Origin: an uncultured Acinetobacter sp.
GTDB taxonomy: Bacteria > Cyanobacteriota > Vampirovibrionia > Gastranaerophilales > Gastranaerophilaceae
Length of the DNA: 55,916 nt
Assembly (NCBI GenBank): GCA_947306495.1
Contig: CAMZGT010000007.1
Location: 1-55,916 of the forward strand
Reading direction: 5' to 3'
Shown here: piece after piece, positions 6,651 through 15,065 of the stretch
How positions within the stretch are numbered: position 1 is the stretch's first letter
Layout: each line of letters begins with the position of its first letter
Notes under the pieces: model-generated
Database searches by the model: none
What the model was told of the DNA's origin: nothing
Seen by the model: only the letters and a program-made list of their open reading frames with translations
Translations under genes and position numbers: made by a program

Positions 6651-8813
6651 TTATGCCACACAAAGTGTTTTATTTTGGTTTGGTAATTTACCTAGCGGAG
6701 TTTTGCTTAAATCTGGCATTTTTTTTGATATTTTGTCTAAACTTACCATTCCAGAAAATATCTTTTTGGATTCAGGAAGAACATGAGGTTCTGTATAAGC
6801 TGTTGCTTTTTCAATCTGTGCGATAGTTTCAGGAAAATACCTTTCTAAATATTCTGTTCTAATCGAGAATAAAGACAGATTATTATATGTATTTAGTGCA
6901 GCTCCACCTTCTGCAATTGTTTCTTCTATTGAAGTAACAGGATTTAATTGATTTGTGAAGTAGTTAACATGATTTCGTTGAGCTTCTGGAAAATGCTCTA
7001 AAAACAACTTCAATTCTTTTTGATATGTATCTGAAATTCTATTTCTAACATATTTAGGCAAGTTGAAAATTTTATCTGCATTCCTTACATTTTCAGCTTG
7101 GCTTATGAGATGATATAACTCATGATTTGTTACAAATTGATTACCGCCTGTTGCAATTACTCCAACATCTTGCCCTGCATAACAAGCACAGGAGCCTAAC
7201 AAATCATCAATAACTTTGAAATTTTTGACTTTATCGTTTATATGTAACAAATTTTCACCTGACATTTGTTTCAAAACAGCCATCATTTCCTGCTTTTGTT
7301 CAGGTGTACAGTCTTTAAGTATCTCTGTGAGATTAATATCTGTAACTTTACCATTTTGAGAATTAAGTACAGAAATTTTATCAGTAGAGTAAGTTATTCT
7401 GTAAGTATTGCCATTAACTTTAGATATAGCCTCAGTAGGACTTACAAAAGTGTGTGTTAATTGCCTGTTCATCAAAACATTTCCCTCTACATCTTTAACA
7501 ATGTATGTGAGAGACATATTACCATTCGGTTGAATTGTTATAACTTTATTTGTTGTAGTTCCATTTAAAGACTCCATATTTTTAGTAATTGTTTTAATAC
7601 CTGTTTTGGGGTCAATTTTAGCGTCTCCCAGAACTTTTACAGCTCCGTTAGGTGCTTTTTGTATAATTCTATATACACCTTCAACCTCTGACGGTACCAT
7701 TGTTTCTACAAGTTGCTCACCATTTTTACCTATAAATGACATTTCTTCACTAACTACTTGAGATTTATGCAATACTGCTTGTGTTGGAAGTTTCCTTGAT
7801 TCAACCCAATTAGCTTGTAATGTTACATCAGATTGTAAGTTACCCTTTTTTGATATTCTTTTTAAAGTAACAATGGCATTTTCATCATCTAAGAGGGCTT
7901 GTAATTCTTCTCTATGTGTAATATTTTGTGTACCTGCTCTTGAAACAGACCTTTGACCATTTTTAATACTTTCAATAAATAATTGTTCTTCACTGATGAT
8001 ATTAAAATCTTTATCAAAAGTTTTTAAATATGCTTTGCCGTTATGGTCAGTAATCCCTAACGAGAAGCTGTGCGGATTATAATCATTATGAAGAACATGT
8101 GCACTTTTAAAATTCTTACCATATGCTTTTTTTGCTTTGTTAATTTCCTGAATAAGTTTATCAATATTCAAATCCTTAACTGCTGTTGCTTCCACAATAC
8201 TTTCACCATACAGACCACCGTCAAATATAAGTCTGTTGATTTGTTGTTCATTACACCCATGTTTTGCAAGAGTTACAATTTGTTTATCATTGAAAACCTG
8301 AAATCCTCTATTTTCAATTTGCAAGTATTTTTTTACAAAATCTAATTGCGGTTGTTCCATTTCTGATAATACTTTTAATGTATCAGATTTTACTGCTTGG
8401 AAGTATTCACAATGAGGGTCTTTCATCCTTATAAAGTCTCTTAGCTTTAACAATTTTTCATCTGGCAATTCTTGTAAGAATTTTACAGTTTCAGTATCAT
8501 ATCTTGCTATACTACCAATATCTTTTACTTTTAAACCGTTTCTTGAACACAATTGTTCTAATAATTTCCATTTTTGCTCACCAACTCCACTCATACAACC
8601 CATATCTTCTAACGCAGGTGTATAGTTATGTCTGAAAAATTGTTTAAATCTCGTTGGTTGTTCCATTACAAACATTTTGGCTTCTTCGCCAACATTACGA
8701 ACAGGTCTCAAGTTCTTTATTTCTTGCAAAATGTTCTCTATAGGTCTAGCTTTTAATGCTCTCATAGACGCTGTATGTGGTAATATAAATTTTAAAACTT
8801 TACTTGCAAGCAT
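6651..8813 (-). CDS. Large putative HExxH protein, 720 aa
   Basis: The N-terminal third is helical. The centre (about residues 290-500) is rich in beta-type, threonine- and glycine-containing segments reminiscent of repeated beta-hairpin units. The C-terminal part carries HELYH at residues 564-568, followed by SIEETIAEGGAAL with an ExxA motif. This HExxH...E pattern is expected of a gluzincin metallopeptidase. No signal peptide or convincing transmembrane segment is seen. The gene stands alone between repeat copies 2 and 3 and is preceded by element A at 8836-8874. Function is inferred only from the motif. Confidence 0.6.
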   Translation of the reverse strand: MLASKVLKFILPHTASMRALKARPIENILQEIKNLRPVRNVGEEAKMFVMEQPTRFKQFFRHNYTPALEDMGCMSGVGEQKWKLLEQLCSRNGLKVKDIGSIARYDTETVKFLQELPDEKLLKLRDFIRMKDPHCEYFQAVKSDTLKVLSEMEQPQLDFVKKYLQIENRGFQVFNDKQIVTLAKHGCNEQQINRLIFDGGLYGESIVEATAVKDLNIDKLIQEINKAKKAYGKNFKSAHVLHNDYNPHSFSLGITDHNGKAYLKTFDKDFNIISEEQLFIESIKNGQRSVSRAGTQNITHREELQALLDDENAIVTLKRISKKGNLQSDVTLQANWVESRKLPTQAVLHKSQVVSEEMSFIGKNGEQLVETMVPSEVEGVYRIIQKAPNGAVKVLGDAKIDPKTGIKTITKNMESLNGTTTNKVITIQPNGNMSLTYIVKDVEGNVLMNRQLTHTFVSPTEAISKVNGNTYRITYSTDKISVLNSQNGKVTDINLTEILKDCTPEQKQEMMAVLKQMSGENLLHINDKVKNFKVIDDLLGSCACYAGQDVGVIATGGNQFVTNHELYHLISQAENVRNADKIFNLPKYVRNRISDTYQKELKLFLEHFPEAQRNHVNYFTNQLNPVTSIEETIAEGGAALNTYNNLSLFSIRTEYLERYFPETIAQIEKATAYTEPHVLPESKKIFSGMVSLDKISKKMPDLSKTPLGKLPNQNKTLCVA

Positions 8814-8835
8814 ATATTATTCCCTAAAAGTCCCC

Positions 8836-8874
8836 TGTATATCTATATAAAGTATTTTTTTGTTCAAAAATTGC
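8836..8874 (-). promoter_or_regulatory. Shared upstream element (copy A)
   Basis: Reads GCAATTTTTGAAC, then AAAAAAATACTTTATATA, on the minus strand, starting 23 bases before the ATG at 8813. It is the closest match to copy B, with identical spacing. Confidence 0.6.
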
Positions 8875-9040
8875 TTAAATTTGGATAATTATGAATTATT
8901 TGTTACAAAAAATTGTCCAAAAATTAGACAGCAAATTAGCCGAATGGCTAGTTGATATTGTTGCCGACAAGAGTTAATCTGATTGTGTAATAGATTAAAC
9001 TTGGAGGATTTAGTAAAAAGATAAATTAAAAATATATGCT

Positions 9041-9066
9041 CGTGGGTTCGAATCCCATGGGCTCCG
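9041..9066 (+). other. tRNA 3'-end fragment (tRNA-Ser-like), possible attachment-site remnant
   Basis: GTGGG-TTCGAAT-CCCAT forms a proper T-arm with a 7-base TTCGAAT loop. It is followed directly by GGGCTCC and a G discriminator, matching the 3' acceptor strand of a tRNA such as tRNA-Ser. No matching 5' half, D-arm or anticodon arm lies at the right distance upstream, so this is a fragment rather than a tRNA gene. Such 3' ends are typical integration sites of mobile elements. Confidence 0.6.
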
Positions 9067-9345
9067 AACATCATACTGACTGTTCAAAGTACTCAAACCG
9101 CCTGTTCTTTTACACTGATAGTTTGAGATTTTGGTAAACTTTTAAAATTGGCTCTAATACCCCATAAACATTATATTCTAGCGGTCGGAAGTTCTTGAAA
9201 ATAAAATTCTCAAACTACCTCAAATTACCTCTTTTGGTAAACAAAATTCCCTGAAAGGAATTTTGAAAAACTATTGCTATACCTGTGTTTTAGATATAGT
9301 TTGAGAATTTTGGTATAGTTTGAGAATTTGGTAAAGGTAATTTGA
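9067..9345. repeat. Dispersed intergenic repeat, copy 3
   Basis: Together with the tRNA-like head, this fills most of the 572-base gene-free stretch 8814-9385. Parts in order: CTCAAACCGCCTGTTC (9092), AGTTTGAGATTTTGG (9120), the core GCGGTCGGAAGTT (9181-9193), and AAAATTCTCAAACTA (9203-9217). Then come TCAAATTACCT (9220-9230), a small hairpin AAAATTCC/GGAATTTT (9244-9265), TAGTTTGAGAATTTT (9297-9311, perfect 15-bp complement of 9203-9217), a second copy at 9316, and AGGTAATTTGA (9335-9345, perfect complement of 9220-9230). Confidence 0.7.
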
Positions 9346-9385
9346 AATTTTAAGGCAAATTTTTTAATTTATTTTTCGCTTAATT

Positions 9386-10093
9386 TTAAGAAATTTTTGT
9401 TTTATTAGAATTTTTATTTTTATCGTCTTGTTTATCATAATAAATATATTTAGATTTAGGATTTAATTCTTTTGCTTTATTATAATCCGCTTCTGCTCCG
9501 GCTATATCGCCTGAATGATATCGGCATAAACCACGATTATAATATACGGAATCAATAGTTTTAAGATCAGGAGTAATTTTTATTATTGTATTAAAATCCT
9601 TGATTGCTCCTTTATAATCTCCATTGTGATATTTTGCCATTGCCCTGTTTGCGTAAGCAAGAGCTTTATCATATTTAGTAGCATTGCTTAATCTTAATGC
9701 TCTGTTGTAATCTTTTTCAGCTTCTTTATATTTCCCCATTTGATAATTTGATAAACCTCTGTGGATATATGCATCAAAGTATTTTTTATCTACTTTTAAA
9801 CAGTCATTAAACGCAACTATTGCCGGCTCATAATATCCTGAATCCATACGAGCTGTTCCTAGTAAAAAATATCCGACTGGTTCATTTGGATATCTTCGAG
9901 TTAATTCATAAGCAGTTGCACAAGCCCAAGAATAACTTTTAATATCCATTAAGTGTTCAATATAGCCGGCAAAAGCATTGACTTCTTTTTGTTGTTCTTC
10001 TGTTAATGGCTGTGTTTTCGCAGCATAAACATTATTATTGCTATTAAATATCATGCAAAAAAGTACTAGTAAGCAAATAAAAATCTTTTTCAT
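9386..10093 (-). CDS. Exported TPR-repeat protein, 235 aa
   Basis: A signal peptide is clear (MKKIFICLLVLFCMIFNS then NNNVYAA, likely cleaved near residue 25). The rest is a run of tetratricopeptide repeats; visible units include EPVGYFLLGTARMDSGYYEPA, KYFDAYIHRGLSNYQMGKY and DSVYYNRGLCRYHSGD. TPR proteins serve as protein-protein scaffolds; here it would act in the periplasm or at the envelope. It is transcribed divergently from hup. The partner is unknown. Confidence 0.8.
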   Translation of the reverse strand: MKKIFICLLVLFCMIFNSNNNVYAAKTQPLTEEQQKEVNAFAGYIEHLMDIKSYSWACATAYELTRRYPNEPVGYFLLGTARMDSGYYEPAIVAFNDCLKVDKKYFDAYIHRGLSNYQMGKYKEAEKDYNRALRLSNATKYDKALAYANRAMAKYHNGDYKGAIKDFNTIIKITPDLKTIDSVYYNRGLCRYHSGDIAGAEADYNKAKELNPKSKYIYYDKQDDKNKNSNKTKIS

Positions 10094-10130
10094 ATCATAC
10101 TCCTATATAGATATATTATCATGAAAGTGT

Positions 10131-10158
10131 TTTACAAAATCCTGAATACTGCTATAAT
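10131..10158 (+). promoter_or_regulatory. Promoter of hup
   Basis: TTTACA (10131-10136) and TATAAT (10153-10158) are separated by 16 bases, about 30 bases before the hup start, which has its own AAAGGGG ribosome binding site. Confidence 0.65.
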
Positions 10159-10188
10159 AAAGGGGTGTTATAAGAAAGGGGATTTATC

Positions 10189-10464
10189 ATGAACAAAGAA
10201 GAGTTAATTTCAGAAATTTCAAAAAAGACAAAAGTTTCTAAAAAAGAAGCAGGAATGATTTTATCAGCTACTATTGATACTATTCAATCTCAAGTTAAGA
10301 AAGGCGAAAAAATCACTTTAGTCGGTTTCGGAACTTTCTCAAGAAAACACAGAGATGCAAGAAAAGGTCGTAACCCTCAAACAGGAAAAGAACTTAAAAT
10401 CGCTGCTAAAAATGTTCCATCATTCTCAGCAGGAAAAGCATTCAAATCTTTGCTTTCTAAATAA
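10189..10464 (+). CDS. hup: HU-type histone-like DNA-binding protein, 91 aa
   Basis: Complete member of the HU/IHF family at the usual 90-residue length. The N-terminal helix pair (MNKEELISEISKKTKVSKKE) is followed by the dimerisation core with VGFGTFSRKHRDARKGRNPQ and the DNA-binding arm containing RNPQTGKELKI and the proline region NVPSFSAGKAFK. It acts as a dimer that bends and compacts DNA. It is monocistronic, with its own promoter and a strong terminator. The Mu-type transposon begins immediately after that terminator; HU helps Mu-type transposition in known systems, but a link here is only positional. Confidence 0.95.
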   Translation: MNKEELISEISKKTKVSKKEAGMILSATIDTIQSQVKKGEKITLVGFGTFSRKHRDARKGRNPQTGKELKIAAKNVPSFSAGKAFKSLLSK

Positions 10465-10481
10465 GAATTATTCTTAATTCC

Positions 10482-10513
10482 AAAAGCCGGTGGTTTTATA
10501 CCCCGGCTTTTTT
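10482..10513 (+). terminator. Rho-independent terminator of hup
   Basis: AAAAGCCGG pairs with CCGGCTTTTTT around an 11-14 base loop and is followed by a T tract, 18 bases after the hup stop. Confidence 0.85.
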
Positions 10514-10587
10514 GTTGTTACAAAACCGACACAATGCTCGGAAGTGGTGTTCCATTGTTCCACACACAGAGTTATTCTGTGAGTACG

Positions 10588-12327
10588 ATGAATAACGATT
10601 TTTATGTAAATATTAATGACGTGGCAAAAGCAAAAGGGTTAACAAGTAACCGAGCATTAAGGTTAGAAATAAATAAACCTAACAGTAAATATATTGCTCG
10701 GAAAGTAAAAGTCAACGGTGGCGAAACTTACGAGATATTATATTCAACATTAGAGGCTGATGTTCAGGAAATTTTATCGCAGATGTACTCAGGAACGACA
10801 GCACTCGTTCCGGCAAATTGTCAGCCACAAAATTTTGAATCCGAGAGTGCGAAAATGACAGCACTTGCACGATGCGATATTGTTAAAGCTGCTCTAAACT
10901 TCAGGTCAAAATATCGCACTAATAAAGAGGCTGATGCCGTATTTTTAGAATTATTTAATCTCGGACAATATCTTCCTAAATTACATAATTATGTCGGTAA
11001 TATTTCAATCGGAACTCTGCATCGGTGGATTAGTAAATATAAACAAAGTGAATCTGCAGAAGTTTTAGCACCGAATTATAAATATTCTAAAGCAATGGAA
11101 TATAATACAATTCTTGATGACACGATGCAAAAGGTTTTATTATCATTTTTATTGCATCCGCACCGATTAAAACTTGGCAAAGCAATAAAACTTACAAAAG
11201 CATATTTGAAAATAAAATGCGGATATCAAGATTTGCCTTGCGATTTAACCTTCAAAAGATTTGCGGAACATTTCAAAAATACTCACTTTGATTTATGGAC
11301 TTATGCACGAGACGGAAAGAAAGCATACCACGATAATGTGGAAGCATATCTTGAAAGAGATATTTCTAAAATTGAGGTTGGGGATATTTTTGTGGCAGAC
11401 GGACATAAATTAAACTTCCAAGTCTTGGATCCGTTAACAGGAAAACCGGCGAGAGCAACTCTTGTCGGTTTTTTAGATTGGAAGTCTACAGCACTTGTCG
11501 GTTATGAAATAATGATGTCAGAAAATACTCAATGTATTGCATCTGCTTTACGAAACGCAATTATTAATCTTGATTTGATTCCGAAAGTTGTTTACCAAGA
11601 CAATGGCAAAGCCTTTAAGTCGAGGTTCTTCCAAAATTGTGACTTTGAGGAGGAGGGCTTTAACGGAGTTTATGCAAGTTTAGGGATAAAATCAGTTTTT
11701 GCAAAACCGTATAATGCAAGAGCCAAAGTTATTGAGCGGTTTTTCAGAGAATTTCAGGAAGAATTTGAAAAAATGATGATATCTTATTGCGGTTCAAGTA
11801 TTGAAAATAAACCGGCTTGGATGAAACGTGGTGAAAAGTTACACAGAGATTTACACCGCAAAATGACGGAAAATTATATTCCGACAGTTCATGAAATTAT
11901 AAAATATATTGATTGTTGGATTGATTATCATAACTTGAAACCCTGCCCAAACGATAGTCAAATGACAATCAAGGAATGTTTAAATACAGTTCAAAAACAA
12001 GAAATTGATAAAAATATCCTAAATGATTTGATGATGAAAACCGAAGCCAGAACAATAAACAGAGGCGAGATAACATTTTTAGGACTTCATTTCAGAAACG
12101 ATTTTCTGATTGATTTAAGAGAAAAAGTTTTTATCCGCTACTCGCTTTTTGATTTAACAAAAGTGTACGTGTATTCGGTTAAGGGGGAATTTTTATGCAT
12201 CGCCAAACAAGTTGAAAAAGTGCATCCTATGGCAAATCATCTTGGAACAGTTAAAGATATGGAAGAATTTAAGCAGCAAATCCAAAACAAAAACGGCAGT
12301 TTAATAAAGCAAAAAAGGAATTTCTAA
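10588..12327 (+). CDS. Mu-type DDE transposase, C-terminus lost by frameshift
   Basis: Retroviral-integrase-fold transposase with the catalytic triad visible at Asp271 (VADGH), Asp338 (YQDNGKA) and Glu383 (VIERFF). An N-terminal helix-turn-helix-like region (NDVAKAKGLTSNRALRLEI) resembles Mu-type DNA-binding domains. The ATG at 10588 is preferred to 10534 because the N-terminal domain begins there, though neither start has a good ribosome site. The frame ends at 12327, but a -1 frame continues the protein to 12650. Neighbouring genes (ATPase and accessory) match a Mu/Tn552-like transposition module; all carry lesions. Confidence 0.85.
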   Translation: MNNDFYVNINDVAKAKGLTSNRALRLEINKPNSKYIARKVKVNGGETYEILYSTLEADVQEILSQMYSGTTALVPANCQPQNFESESAKMTALARCDIVKAALNFRSKYRTNKEADAVFLELFNLGQYLPKLHNYVGNISIGTLHRWISKYKQSESAEVLAPNYKYSKAMEYNTILDDTMQKVLLSFLLHPHRLKLGKAIKLTKAYLKIKCGYQDLPCDLTFKRFAEHFKNTHFDLWTYARDGKKAYHDNVEAYLERDISKIEVGDIFVADGHKLNFQVLDPLTGKPARATLVGFLDWKSTALVGYEIMMSENTQCIASALRNAIINLDLIPKVVYQDNGKAFKSRFFQNCDFEEEGFNGVYASLGIKSVFAKPYNARAKVIERFFREFQEEFEKMMISYCGSSIENKPAWMKRGEKLHRDLHRKMTENYIPTVHEIIKYIDCWIDYHNLKPCPNDSQMTIKECLNTVQKQEIDKNILNDLMMKTEARTINRGEITFLGLHFRNDFLIDLREKVFIRYSLFDLTKVYVYSVKGEFLCIAKQVEKVHPMANHLGTVKDMEEFKQQIQNKNGSLIKQKRNF

Positions 12328-12650
12328 AATATTTTCCTGCTGAAAAAATAGAGGTTTTAGAAATAGAACCTAATGAAAATATTATTAAAATAGAAAAATT
12401 TGCGGATTGCAAGCAGAGGGCTGAAGCATCAGCGTGCCCGTTTATTGCGAGCAACCAAGAAGGGCAGAAAAAAACGGTAAAAAAACATAAATTGACCGAG
12501 CGTGAAACGCAGATGAATATCCCGATATTTTCATCAAATTATGAAAAATATGAGTGGTTAATGCAACATGGCTGCACTAATCCCGAACAACGTAAGTGGC
12601 TTGCTGACTATATTAGAAGTGATGAATTTATTAATCTATATGAGGACTAA
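12297..12650 (+). pseudogene. Displaced C-terminal part of the Mu-type transposase
   Basis: This 117-codon open stretch, in the -1 frame relative to the transposase, lacks its own start and begins exactly where the transposase frame ends (FNKAKKEFLKYFPAEKIEV onward). It ends at TAA just before the ATPase ATG at 12654. In Mu, the equivalent C-terminal region contacts the ATPase MuB. A one-base change near the A-rich run at about 12284-12294 explains the break; no perfect slippery heptamer is present, so mutation is more likely than programmed shifting. Confidence 0.65.
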
Positions 12651-12653
12651 ATT

Positions 12654-13430
12654 ATGAACAAAAAATTTGTAAAAACAAAAAATGTCAAAGAATTTGTAGG
12701 GTTTATGGAAGAATTGAAATCGCTTCCTCTAAATATACCTAAAATTGCTCTTGTATATGGTGATTATGGTTTAGGAAAATCCGAAACAATTAAATGGTGG
12801 ACATTCAAAAATGACTGCGTGTATGTAAGAGCAACAAAAGGAATGTCCGTTCGGTGGTTATTATCGGAAATAGCGGAGGAACTCGGAGAAGAACCTTATT
12901 GGCATTCGCAAGAAACTTTTAATATGATTGAAAATAAATTAAGGCAAAACCCGAAAACCATAATCATTGACGAGGTTGATTATCTAATAAATAATAATGT
13001 GATTTAGATTTTAAGGGATTTACATGACAGATCAGGTTGTCCTATGGTACTTGTCGGGATGGCAAATATAGATAAGAAATTATCCAAATATCCACACCTG
13101 AAATACAGGATTTATAAAGTATACAAATTTGAAAGTTATGAGTCTCAGGATATAAAGCAAATTATATCTGAACTATCAGAAATCCCGATTACACCTGACG
13201 GTTTAGAATATCTTGCGACAAGGCATAATCAATTCCGGCAGATAGTAAAACTAATTAACAAAATCGAAAAAATGGCTAAAACGAATGAAATTAAGGAACT
13301 TAACGAAGAAAATTTAAGGAGCATACTAAATGAGCGGCGGATTTTGACAAGAGCGGAGTCGAACGTAGTGAGCGAGCTCGTCCCTGTGAAAAATCTAACG
13401 AAATGCAGAATTGCCGGAGGTAATTCGTAA
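12654..13430 (+). pseudogene. MuB/IstB-like transposition ATPase with in-frame TAG
   Basis: Residues 1-117 carry Walker A (GDYGLGKSE) and Walker B (TIIIDEVDYL) of an AAA+ transposition ATPase. The frame is then cut by TAG at 13005-13007 and resumes in the same frame with ILRDLHDRSGCPMVLVGMAN, which contains the sensor-1 region, and a C-terminal lid-like helix domain to 13430. Reading through the stop gives a continuous 258-residue protein of normal MuB-like layout. A GAG or AAG to TAG change is the simplest cause. The stop codon overlaps the ATG of the next gene. Confidence 0.75.
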
Positions 13431-14127
13431 TGGAGTGCAAAGATTTTGAACCGTCAATAATCCAAGACAAACGAATATTACAACTTTGCAAACGGCTAAA
13501 CAAGTTTTCGCTTGATGAAATTGCAACAATCTCGGAAATCCCTGCGGATAATTTGTTGCCTATTTTAAATGAATTGATTTGTGAGAATAAATTATCGCTT
13601 GAAAATAATATTTATTCTTACCAAAAGAAACAAAATATTTCTGATCAATATCCGATTTTTAAATATTATCCAAAAGCCTCAATCGACTTTCTATTAAGGT
13701 GTTTTTGTGAATCAATTATTACGACCAAAGTTTCGCATATTTTATCCATCGGTGAACCGCAGGTGCAAAAATTTTATACGATATTTCGTACTTTAATTTA
13801 TGAAAGACAGAAAAATTATTGGATAATTATTATCCCAAAGAGCCTCAAAACGCACGACACAGAACATTTTTCAATAAAGAAGTTTATCTATATTTTTACG
13901 ATGGACAGGTTTTTATTTCAAAAAATCTGCTAAAAAGCAAAAACGATAAACCTTTAACCGCAAAGGATAAAGCAGATTTTACAACAATTTATTGCTACAT
14001 TTCACGCAGCCTTACTCATAATCAGAATGTGCATAATTTGGAATATAAAATTGCTGAAACTCTTTGGCGAAGAAATAAAGACTTTCTTGAATTGTATGAA
14101 CAATTAATAAAACTTGTAAACGTATGA
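13430..14127 (+). pseudogene. Third transposon gene, frameshifted
   Basis: The first half (13430 to about 13815) starts MECKDFEPSIIQDKRI and has a winged-helix-like region (FSLDEIATISEIPADNLLPIL). The second half continues in another frame as DNYYPKEPQNARHRTFF through to LEQ-type helices ending at 14127. The two pieces join near the A-run in AGACAGAAAAATTATTGG at about 13805. Function unknown; the position after transposase and ATPase suggests an accessory regulator of transposition. Confidence 0.55.
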
Positions 14128-14130
14128 TGA

Positions 14131-14319
14131 ATGGATATTAAACATATTTTAAACAGGGTTAGAATATCAAACTTATCATTTCGACACAAACAAAAATTTT
14201 CGGTTGCAATCGATTAATGTTAGTGACAAAAAGGAACATAAAATGATTTAGATCGGCAAAAAGTACCGATTAAAAAAATCAAAGACGGATTTGATAATGA
14301 TAGAAGAAATGATTCTTAG
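14131..14319 (+). pseudogene. Remnant of a small fourth transposon gene
   Basis: ATG at 14131 opens a frame of 28 codons (MDIKHILNRVRISNLSFRHK). Plausible continuations lie in the +1 frame (INVSDKKEHKM) and then again in the first frame (DLDRQKVPIKKIKDGFDND), ending at TAG 14317-14319. The pieces read as one short, basic protein broken by two frameshifts. Identity is uncertain; the stretch may instead be non-coding. Confidence 0.35.
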
Positions 14320-14585
14320 CAATTAGTAATAAAGTATAATATATATTTGAATAAACGTGATAAATAATTTAATAGCAATATTGAGTTTGGCAATAGATTT
14401 ATTACAAACCAATTTTTTCTTTTTCTTTGTTAAAAATTATTACATATAATATTTCGTAAAATAAACATTTATATTATAATAATACTGTAGTTTACTGATT
14501 TTTGCTTTTATAAACCAGCAAAAAATCTTTTTAGGGGTTTTAATATAACTGTACTAAATCAACAACTTAAATAGGAAAGGAAATT

Positions 14586-15017
14586 ATGAATATTAATGCG
14601 ATTAATTCGACTATAAAATCTATTCAAAAAATTTCTTTCAAATCAAGCAATAATCAAACAGTTAGTAGTAATCAACTAGTTGCCGACGAATTTGTTTCTG
14701 AACAAAATGCTCCTCAAAAGAAAAAAAAGAAAAAAAACATTTGGACATATGTTGCAATAGGTGCTTTAATATTGGCTCTTGTTGCCGACATAGCTGTTGA
14801 ACATAAAATACGAGTTGAAGAAAAAGCAAAAAAAGAAGCTATACAAAAAGAAAAAGAACTTGCTGAAAAGCTAAAAAAAGAAGCAGAAGAAAAAGCTAAA
14901 AAACTCGAAGAAGAAATAAAAAAACAAAAAGAAGCTCTTGAAAAGGCAAAAAAAAATGGAAAGTCCAGTGGGGATTCAGATATACCAGATATTAATATTG
15001 AACAGCCAAAATCATAA
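14586..15017 (+). CDS. TM plus coiled-coil protein with N-terminal ISFK motif, 143 aa
   Basis: The N-terminus has ISFK at residues 16-19, then a lysine run (44-50), one transmembrane helix (about 52-71) and a highly charged coiled coil (about 76-130) built from K, E and A heptads. AAAGGAAA provides the ribosome site. The TM and coiled-coil layout closely resembles residues 48-118 of the 822-residue double AAA+ protein encoded convergently, so the two could pair at the membrane; this is an inference. No catalytic motif is visible. Confidence 0.7.
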   Translation: MNINAINSTIKSIQKISFKSSNNQTVSSNQLVADEFVSEQNAPQKKKKKKNIWTYVAIGALILALVADIAVEHKIRVEEKAKKEAIQKEKELAEKLKKEAEEKAKKLEEEIKKQKEALEKAKKNGKSSGDSDIPDINIEQPKS

Positions 15018-15024
15018 TTTTTGT

Positions 15025-15060
15025 AAAAAAATAGAGAATAAACTTTATTCCCTATTTTTT
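15025..15060. terminator. Bidirectional terminator
   Basis: AAAAAATAG pairs with CTATTTTTT, with an inner GAATAAA/TTTATTC stem, giving T tracts on both strands between the convergent coiled-coil gene and the AAA+ operon. Confidence 0.8.
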
Positions 15061-15065
15061 ATTTA

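Noticed and set aside
8891-8977. 28-codon ORF (MNYLLQKIVQKLDSKLAEWL...) on the plus strand
   Set aside because: Amphipathic and preceded by a weak GGA, so it could be a small peptide, but nothing else supports it.
8930-9066. Complete tRNA-Ser gene
   Set aside because: AGCCGAATGGCTAG upstream recalls a D-arm, but the distance (about 130 bases) is too long and no anticodon stem or 5' acceptor strand is present.
8889-9074. 61-residue minus-strand open frame over the tRNA-like fragment
   Set aside because: It reads through the T-arm sequence and repeat head and has no ribosome site; an artefact of an open frame on a non-coding strand.
4289-9345. CRISPR array
   Set aside because: The repeats are few, widely spaced and of mixed orientation. 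There are no regular spacers and no cas genes.
12260-12300. Programmed -1 frameshift in the first transposase
   Set aside because: The A-run does not make an XXXYYYZ heptamer, and the neighbouring genes are broken too, so mutation is the better explanation.
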